Source: an uncultured Eubacteriales bacterium
Lineage (GTDB): Bacteria; Bacillota; Clostridia; Peptostreptococcales; Anaerovoracaceae
Direction of reading: 5' to 3'
Assembly (NCBI GenBank): GCA_900545135.1
Contig: UQXL01000021.1
Coordinates: forward strand, 1-41,673
Length of the DNA: 41,673 bases
Position 1 is the stretch's first letter; every line of letters starts with the position of its first letter. The notes under the pieces are model-generated. The model saw only the letters and a program-made list of their open reading frames with translations, was not told the origin of the DNA and searched no databases. Positions 32,935 to 39,240 of the stretch are shown piece after piece. The position numbers were made by a program, and so were the translations under genes.

Positions 32935-34980
32935 TTATTTCTTGTCAGCCACTATCTTGTAATAAGCGTTTGATGTGATGCGGTAAACCAGCATGTAGAA
33001 TGCGGCGAATATCAGGAAAGTTATCGCTGTGGTCGCTATGAGAAGTTTTGCGTTCATCAGATTGAACAGCAGAAGCATCTTGTGGACGAACGGAAAGGCA
33101 AATGTGAGATGTATTCCCGCTGCGACGAGAGGCAGAAAGAATACTATCAGCAATTGCGAATTTATGCTCTTTCTTATCTCTCTCTTCGTCATTCCGACCT
33201 TCTGCATTATATCGAACCGCGACTGATCTTCATATCCTTCCGAGATCTGCTTATAGTAGATGATCAGCACTGCCGCAAAGATGAATACTATGCTTAGCAT
33301 TGCTCCGAGGAAGAGCAGTCCGCCAAAGGTTCCGTAAAAATCAGCCTTGTTGTCTGCCAGGCTTTCACAGCTTACTCCGCTGAAAGAGCTCTCGCCGTCC
33401 CTTAATAAGTTGTCAAACGTTCCTATCATACTGTCCCTGACCTCTATCTGCCTTTCATCTGACAAACCTGTATCAAATCCGTAATTCCAGCGCAGCTGAA
33501 TCAGAGTCTGACCGTACATTTCAGAAAGCGCGTCTAAAATTTCCATACAGCTGTCAAGATCCTTCACTACTATGAAAACCGATGAAACAGCGTCCATAGA
33601 TGCATATGGGCTGTCAACACATTCATCGACTTCCTCAACTATCTCGTAATTTATATTATCGCCTATTTTAATTTTTTTATAATCATATTCTCCCCTGTTG
33701 ACATATATCAGAGCCTGATTATCTTCGAGAGTTTTATTCTGATTTGTCATTTTGTTGTAGTCGTCAAGAGACATGAAATAGTAGATATAAAGATTATCTA
33801 TATCGCTTTCCGAAACTTCAGAAAGATATGCTATATCAACATCTATCTCACCGGTCTCGTCGACTACGCCCGTGGCCTGTGCGTACCTGTAATCAAGTAT
33901 ATTCTTTTCTGTCACGCCCTCGCCGGCGGCTGCCGTTTCGGCTTTCTCCCGCAGAATCGCTACATTTTCTTCGCTCATTTCGCTTGGATCTTCAAAGGTA
34001 ACCGTCGAATTTATTTCTCTCGGATACCTGCTTCCCATGGCATCTTCAGCTCCGAAATACAGGCATGAAGTCGACGCTATCATGACAAGCACCATGGTTC
34101 CCAGTATACATATCGAAGCCAGCCCGGCTCCGTTTCTCTTCATCCTGTAAGCCATTGAGGATACCGACACAAAATGCTTCGGGTTATAGTAATACTTTTT
34201 ATTCTTTTTGAGGATATTGCACATCAGCACTGAGCCGGATATGAAAAGCATGTAAGTTCCCACGATTACCATTATCACAGCTACGAAAAACCACATCAGA
34301 GCCGAAAGAGGGTTCTTTATGGTCAGAGCCATATAATATGCGCCTCCGACAAAGAGCAGTCCTATCAATCCTAAAAGCCAGTTTCCCTTAGGCTTTTTCT
34401 CCCCGACGTTTTCGCTGCGAAGCATGGAAATAGGGCTTGAAATGCTCAGCTTTACCAGTGAGTTGACCATCAGCAGTGCAAAGATGGCCAGAAAGCAGAG
34501 CAGCGTGGTCATGATGGCTTTTCCGGATACCGAAATGGTGTAGCTTATATCTCCATGCAGCATGTTCATCAGGCTGAGTTCCGCCGCTTTTGAAAGAACT
34601 ATACCAAGGCCGAGGCCTACGCTCAGAGCGATGGCCGCTGTCAGCACAGTTTCCCAGAACAAAACCCGGCCGATATTGAACTTACCCATTCCCAGTATGT
34701 TGTAAAGTCCGAATTCCTTTCTTCTCCTGCGCATCAGAAACGAATTTGTGTAAAACAGGAATATAACTGAGAAAATTCCGATTATATAACCGCCCAATCC
34801 CAGCATCATTTGAAGAGAGCCGGCTCCCGGCATCTTGCTGAACACCGGCGTCACGGAAAGGAATACGATGATATACTGCATCATCACCATGCCTATGCAT
34901 GTGAGAATGTAAGGCAAGTAAAACCTTTTATTTTTCCTCATGCTTGAAAAGGCAAGCTTTGGGTAGAATCCTATATTCAT
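32935..34980 (-). CDS. BceB-type ABC transporter permease (FtsX domain)
   Basis: A 681-residue permease that begins FYPKLAFSSMRKNKRFYLPYILTC, the usual BceB/VraG start. About 10 membrane segments are visible, arranged as one segment, a block of several, a long external domain of about 200 residues (about 315-530, acidic, with DVDIAYLSEVSESDID), and a final FtsX block with GYEDQSRFDIMQKVGMTKREI. BceB-type permeases with large external domains sense and remove peptide antibiotics such as bacitracin from their lipid targets. Its ATG overlaps the ATPase stop (TAATG). Confidence 0.9.
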   Translation of the reverse strand: MNIGFYPKLAFSSMRKNKRFYLPYILTCIGMVMMQYIIVFLSVTPVFSKMPGAGSLQMMLGLGGYIIGIFSVIFLFYTNSFLMRRRRKEFGLYNILGMGKFNIGRVLFWETVLTAAIALSVGLGLGIVLSKAAELSLMNMLHGDISYTISVSGKAIMTTLLCFLAIFALLMVNSLVKLSISSPISMLRSENVGEKKPKGNWLLGLIGLLFVGGAYYMALTIKNPLSALMWFFVAVIMVIVGTYMLFISGSVLMCNILKKNKKYYYNPKHFVSVSSMAYRMKRNGAGLASICILGTMVLVMIASTSCLYFGAEDAMGSRYPREINSTVTFEDPSEMSEENVAILREKAETAAAGEGVTEKNILDYRYAQATGVVDETGEIDVDIAYLSEVSESDIDNLYIYYFMSLDDYNKMTNQNKTLEDNQALIYVNRGEYDYKKIKIGDNINYEIVEEVDECVDSPYASMDAVSSVFIVVKDLDSCMEILDALSEMYGQTLIQLRWNYGFDTGLSDERQIEVRDSMIGTFDNLLRDGESSFSGVSCESLADNKADFYGTFGGLLFLGAMLSIVFIFAAVLIIYYKQISEGYEDQSRFDIMQKVGMTKREIRKSINSQLLIVFFLPLVAAGIHLTFAFPFVHKMLLLFNLMNAKLLIATTAITFLIFAAFYMLVYRITSNAYYKIVADKK

Positions 34981-35741
34981 TATCTCTCACCGCCTGCCTG
35001 CAGCATAGTCAATGTATCGGAAATCTTCTGATACAGCTGCTGATTTGTACCGTCGCCGCGGTAGATTTGATGGAACACTTCGCCGTCTTTGATGAACAGC
35101 ACTCTTCCCGCATGGCTGGCCGCTTTAACCGAATGTGTCACCATCAGTATAGTTTGCCCGTTTTCATTGATTCCTCTGAACAAGCTGAGCAGTTCGTCGG
35201 TGGCCTTGGAATCGAGGGCTCCCGTCGGTTCATCTGCCAGAATTATCTTTGGGTTGGTGATCAGAGCTCTTGCTACTGCCGCACGTTGTTTCTGTCCCCC
35301 TGATACCTCATACGGATATTTTCTCAAGAGCTCTGAAATCCCCAGCCTTTCTGCTATGAGTTTCAGCCTCTGGCGCATCTCCTTGTGAGTCTTTCCCGCC
35401 AAAACCAGCGGCAAATATATGTTGTCCTCTATGGAGAAGGTGTCCAGCAGGTTGAAATCCTGAAATACAAAGCCTAAATTGTCTCTGCGGAAAGCCGATA
35501 TGGAAGACTCCTTTATGGAAGCTAAATCTTTTCCGTCCAAAATCACGCTTCCTCCCGTCGGTTTGTCGAGGGCCGCCAGAATGTTGAGCAGCGTGGTCTT
35601 TCCTGAGCCCGACTCGCCCATTATGGCCACATACTCGCCCTGCTCCACGCTGAAATTAACATTTTTAAGCGCTTCTACCTTGGCTCCGCCGAAACGGGTG
35701 GTATAAACTTTTCTGAGACCGTTAACTTCCAAAATACTCAT
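34980..35741 (-). CDS. BceA-type ABC transporter ATP-binding protein
   Basis: A 253-residue ATPase of the MacB/LolD/BceA type. Walker A is GESGSGKTT, the Q-loop is GFVFQDFNLLDTF, the signature is VSGGQKQRAAVARAL and Walker B is IILADEPTGALDS. It drives the FtsX-type permease encoded immediately downstream. The start is the ATG at 35741 with GGGAGG 10 bases before it; a TTG two codons earlier is an alternative. Confidence 0.93.
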   Translation of the reverse strand: MSILEVNGLRKVYTTRFGGAKVEALKNVNFSVEQGEYVAIMGESGSGKTTLLNILAALDKPTGGSVILDGKDLASIKESSISAFRRDNLGFVFQDFNLLDTFSIEDNIYLPLVLAGKTHKEMRQRLKLIAERLGISELLRKYPYEVSGGQKQRAAVARALITNPKIILADEPTGALDSKATDELLSLFRGINENGQTILMVTHSVKAASHAGRVLFIKDGEVFHQIYRGDGTNQQLYQKISDTLTMLQAGGER

Positions 35742-35800
35742 TATCAAAAATCCTCCCTTTTGATTTTAAAAATCCTTTTAAGATTTCTGCCGGTCTTGAA

Positions 35801-35972
35801 CTTCATGTCCTTCCGAAGCTTCATGTCCTCCCGAAACTTCATGTCCTTCCGAAGCTTCATGTCCTTCCGAAGCTTCATGTCCTCCCCGGCTAAATCAATA
35901 ATATCAAAAATGCGATACTGACGCCATTACATCGGCTTACAATATCGCAAACATTTCTAACAATAATGTAAG
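35801..35972. repeat. 18-bp tandem array (5 copies) and a TTACA/TGTAA inverted repeat
   Basis: Five 18-base units CTTCATGTCCTTCCGAAG (35801, 35819, 35837, 35855, 35873) precede the transporter operon; the second and fifth are degraded. At 35936-35972 CTTACA and TGTAAG stand 25 bases apart. BceR-type regulators bind TTACA/TGTAA half-sites, though usually closer together, so this is only a candidate site. No gene lies between 35742 and 36047. Confidence 0.65.
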
Positions 35973-36047
35973 ATTTGCCTTGTCATCGGCCGGACGCAAT
36001 TCCCGAGTCATTAGGTCATGCTGCGGGCAGCTCTGGGAAGCGGCGCG

Positions 36048-37055
36048 CTATTCCACGTCGAGCTTTTTCTGGTTCAGATCTATTCTGACAGTCGTTCCCC
36101 TGTCTACGGCAGACTGAGCCGTGATGCCATGTCCCAGATTTCCGCAGATTCTTTTGCAGAGATACAGCCCTATTCCGCTGGCTCTCTTGTTGACTCTGCC
36201 GTTATATCCGCTGTATCCTTTTTCAAAGATGCGCGGCAAGTCCTCTGCTGCTATTCCTATTCCTGTGTCGCTTATGCACAGAGTCTTAGGTTCCTCCATG
36301 CTTATGCTTATCTTTCCATTCACAGTATATTTCAGTGCGTTTGACAGGACCTGCTCGATCACGAAAGAAAGCCATTTCTCATCGGTAATGACTTTTGCCT
36401 TGAGAGGCTTATATTCCAGAGTCAGCTTTCTGTTTATGAAATCTCCGGAGAATTTCCTTACAGCCTGACTCACTATGTCGTCGAGGGAATATTCTTTTAT
36501 TACATAATCGGTAGTATCAGAATCGAGGCGCAAAAATGTCAGCACCATTTCCACGTACTGTTCTATGCGAAAAAGTTCCGGCGACATCTTTCTTGAAAAT
36601 TCCGTATCTTCTTTCTGCAGATGAAGCTTCATCGACGTTATTGGCGTCTTTATCTGATGAGCCCACATGGTGTAATAATCCACCATGTCACGGTATCTCC
36701 TGTCCATTGCGCCGGAAAGCTGCCTTTGTTCACTGCAAAGCGCCTCCACTATCTGTATATAATCCTCATCTTCAATCGTTTGAGGATCGGGTAAATTGTC
36801 CATAAGTCCGGCGGAAAGCCGGCTTAGCCTTTCAAGTTCTTTATGTTTAAAATAAGCGTTCTTTATGCCGGCGCCAAGCAGCACCGCTCCTATGACCGCG
36901 CACAGCAGCATGGGATAAGCTACCGCTTTGAGCGGCAAATGATACAGGTAAAACGAGACTGCAAAAATGGCGCAGAAAAGCAAGAAAACAAATATATCTT
37001 TTTTCCTGTACCTGAAATACGTCTTTAAAAATTCCGTCACATCTTTTTTCCTCAT
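36048..37055 (-). CDS. BceS-type intramembrane-sensing histidine kinase
   Basis: A 335-residue kinase. It has two N-terminal membrane helices (about 20-37 and 45-63) with hardly any extracellular loop, typical of kinases that sense through their ABC transporter. The phosphoacceptor His is in WAHQIKTPITSMK (near 132). The ATPase domain has VLSNALKYT, SDTGIGIA and GIGLYLCKRI. It follows its response regulator by 30 bases. The neighbouring BceAB-like transporter is the likely sensor and the regulated target. Confidence 0.92.
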   Translation of the reverse strand: MRKKDVTEFLKTYFRYRKKDIFVFLLFCAIFAVSFYLYHLPLKAVAYPMLLCAVIGAVLLGAGIKNAYFKHKELERLSRLSAGLMDNLPDPQTIEDEDYIQIVEALCSEQRQLSGAMDRRYRDMVDYYTMWAHQIKTPITSMKLHLQKEDTEFSRKMSPELFRIEQYVEMVLTFLRLDSDTTDYVIKEYSLDDIVSQAVRKFSGDFINRKLTLEYKPLKAKVITDEKWLSFVIEQVLSNALKYTVNGKISISMEEPKTLCISDTGIGIAAEDLPRIFEKGYSGYNGRVNKRASGIGLYLCKRICGNLGHGITAQSAVDRGTTVRIDLNQKKLDVE

Positions 37056-37085
37056 ATATTTTAACCTGCCACATCAAATTTCACG

Positions 37086-37757
37086 CTATCCTATCATATA
37101 GCCCACGCCGAATTTAGTCTTGATGAAATCTTCAAGCCCTGCGGCCTCAAGCTTTTTCCTCAGTCTGCCTACGTTTACGGTCAGCGTGTTTTCATCTACA
37201 AAGCTGTCCGTCTGCCACAAGCTTTCCATCAATTTTTCACGGCTGACCACCTTGCCCTTGTTTTCCATCAGGTTCAGGAGAATCCTGTACTCGTTTTTAG
37301 TCAGCTCGATTTTTTCATCTCCATAAATCAGCACATTGCTTCCGGTATTCAAAAGAGCTCCCCTATGCTCCAGCACCGGTACGGCCTGCGAAAAGTCGTA
37401 TGTTCTTCTCAGCATGGCCTGGACTTTGGCCATCAGTACATTTATATCAAAAGGCTTGGAAATGAAATCATCGCCTCCCATATTTATAGCCATAACGATA
37501 TTCATATTATCCGACGCGGAAGAAATAAATATTATGGGTACGCTGGAGCTCTTTCGTATCTCGCCGCACCAATAATATCCGTCAAAAAACGGCAGTCCTA
37601 TGTCTATGAGTATCAGATGCGGATTGAATTCTGCAAACTCAGCCAAAATATTGCGGAAATTTTCCGCGCATTTAACCTCGAGCCCCCACATCTGCGCCTG
37701 ATCGGATATGGCTTCAGCTATTCCCCTGTCGTCTTCTATGATAAATAACCTGTACAT
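37086..37757 (-). CDS. OmpR/BceR-type response regulator
   Basis: A 223-residue regulator. The receiver domain has acidic pocket IIEDD (6-10), phosphorylation Asp in LILIDIGLPFFDGY (near 51), FISSAS and KPFDINVL. The C-terminal winged helix has IELTKNEYRILLNLMENKGKVVSRE and VDENTLTVNVGRLRKKLE. The start is the ATG at 37757 with AAAGGA upstream; a 37-codon open extension lacks support. It is first in the regulator-kinase operon. Confidence 0.93.
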   Translation of the reverse strand: MYRLFIIEDDRGIAEAISDQAQMWGLEVKCAENFRNILAEFAEFNPHLILIDIGLPFFDGYYWCGEIRKSSSVPIIFISSASDNMNIVMAINMGGDDFISKPFDINVLMAKVQAMLRRTYDFSQAVPVLEHRGALLNTGSNVLIYGDEKIELTKNEYRILLNLMENKGKVVSREKLMESLWQTDSFVDENTLTVNVGRLRKKLEAAGLEDFIKTKFGVGYMIG

Positions 37758-38523
37758 TCTCGTTGTCCTTTCAATTATACTCCCTTTGATGCCCTTTTGG
37801 CATGTCTTTTGATATGTCCTTTTATACGGCTTGCATATGGATTCTGCGGCTTTTATATGGCTTTTCATGCGGCTGGTTTATGAAAGAATTCTGCGGCGAT
37901 GATTTCATACGGCCGACCTACGATGTCTTTTCATGCGACCATTCGATATCCGCTGTTGAGGCACGCAAGCCGTTGGCTATTTCTCATTGCCTGCACCTGC
38001 CGCCGGCTCTTTCTTGTCGCCGCCCTGCACCAACCGCCGGTCTGCACCTGTTTCTAATGCATACCGGCCGCCGAACCGTCGGCTGTTCCTAAATGCATAA
38101 CGGCCGCCGGCGTATGCCTGTTTCTGAGGCTCGCAAACCGCCGAGCCGATGACATCGACAGCTTCGTTCTGACGATATTTACCAACGCCGGCCATCGGCG
38201 TTGCTGGCTTTGTTCTGACGATATTTACCAATGCCGAGCCACATTGCCGCCTTTTTTCTCCCCGACGAAAATATATTAGCATAAATGCCTTACAGATGCA
38301 ACGGAGATGAGCTTGGGCACAAAGAAGCATGGTCAGCATGTAATGCTCTATGGATTTCAGGTCAAAATAGGAGCTTTAATTGCGAGATGCACAGAGCGTT
38401 TGAATTAAGATAACCAAAAAATGGGGGAGGTAACTGCTTGTAGGATTATGAAAAACGTTATACAATTTCTTGATTTTGCCTATTTTAACAACTAGTGTCA
38501 AAATCATTTGAACCATATTTCAC
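37758..38523. other. Intergenic stretch with degenerate GC-rich repeats
   Basis: From 37790 to 37965 are loose repeats of CTTTT(G/A)ATATG and ATGCGGC words. From 37975 to 38260 are GCCGCCGG, GTTTCTAATGCATA / GTTCCTAAATGCATA and a repeated GTTCTGACGATATTTACCAA (38163 and 38212, 49 bases apart). From 38260 to 38520 the sequence is AT-rich without features. No supported gene; the open frame in 37977-38339 follows the repeats. Confidence 0.55.
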
Positions 38524-38653
38524 ATAGGAGTATCCAAATTTTACAAAAACACGGAAAATGGATACGGTTTTTGCGATATTGGATACCACGGTATCCAATA
38601 TCGGTGTTTTTTCGGAAAATGGATACGATTTTCCAAAATTTGGATACTCCTAT
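38524..38653. repeat. 130-bp nested palindrome built on GGATAC/GTATCC
   Basis: Outer arms ATAGGAGTATCCAAATTTT (38524-38542) and AAAATTTGGATACTCCTAT (38635-38653) are perfectly complementary over 19 bases. The inner arms CGATATTGGATACC (38574-38587) and GGTATCCAATATCG (38590-38603) are perfect over 14 with a 2-base loop. Between them two CGGAAAATGGATACG copies occur. The word GGATAC or its complement appears six times. No terminator-like T run. Confidence 0.8.
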
Positions 38654-38737
38654 TTTTGTATAAACTCCAAGGCACAAACTACAGCCTATTTTTTTCAATA
38701 GGCACCCGTCACAAATTACAACTTCACAAACAGCCAT

Positions 38738-39050
38738 GTAAGATTATGGAAAATGTTGTACAATTCTTTTATTTAGCTGATTTTTGACAACATTTTCTTT
38801 GTTTCACAATGTCGCAATTTGTCGAATCAGCTAAGAAGCCGACCCAATGTTGGCAGATATCACAATATCTAAAATCCTGCCAACATTTTTAAAAAAATAT
38901 GTTGGCAAATTCTCTCTAAATCCGAAAAATGTACAACATCGACATATTTCGATACGCCTAGCAAAGCCAATTTTAGCAGATTTAAAGAAATTTGTTGTCA
39001 TAATTCAAATAATATTCAAAAATGTACAACATCGACATGATTCGACATAG
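38738..39050. repeat. TIR-bounded hairpin module (type I), copy 3, with extra end fragments
   Basis: Starts GTAAGATTATGGAAAATG. It has hairpin ATGTTGTACAA with GACAACAT, left end GTCGCAATTTGTCGAA (38811-38826), and core arms ATGTTGGCAGATAT with CTGCCAACAT and then ATGTTGGCAAA. The right end is TCGACATATTTCGATAC (38939-38955). Two more right ends follow, ending TTCGACA at 39047 and, just outside, at 39098. Unlike copies 1 and 2 it is not followed by 80-82 bp units. Confidence 0.78.
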
Positions 39051-39097
39051 AGCTAGACTAGAAATTGGACAGAGCACCAACATCGACAAGATTCGAC

Positions 39098-39138
39098 AGC
39101 CTCATCACCAGCCTCATCACCAGCCTCATCACCAGCCC
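39098..39138. repeat. 12-bp tandem repeat, three copies plus part
   Basis: AGCCTCATCACC repeats at 39098, 39110 and 39122, then AGCCC. It starts inside the last base pairs of a TCGACA-type element end. Confidence 0.85.
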
Positions 39139-39170
39139 ATCCTCCCCACACACATACATAATAAAAACAA

Positions 39171-39194
39171 GGGCCGCGCATTGACGCGCGGCCC
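39171..39194 (-). terminator. Terminator of nifJ
   Basis: GGGCCGCGCA and CGCGCGGCCC pair with a TTGA-type loop. On the minus strand it is followed by TTGTTTTTATT, 46 bases after the nifJ stop. An imperfect repeat of GATATTAA words lies between. Confidence 0.9.
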
Positions 39195-39240
39195 CTCATC
39201 TCAATCAACGATATAACGATATTAAGATATTAAGATATTA

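Noticed and set aside
39022..39216. Small plus-strand protein with HHQP repeats
   Set aside because: It is the translation of the 12-bp repeat running into the nifJ terminator, with no ribosome site.
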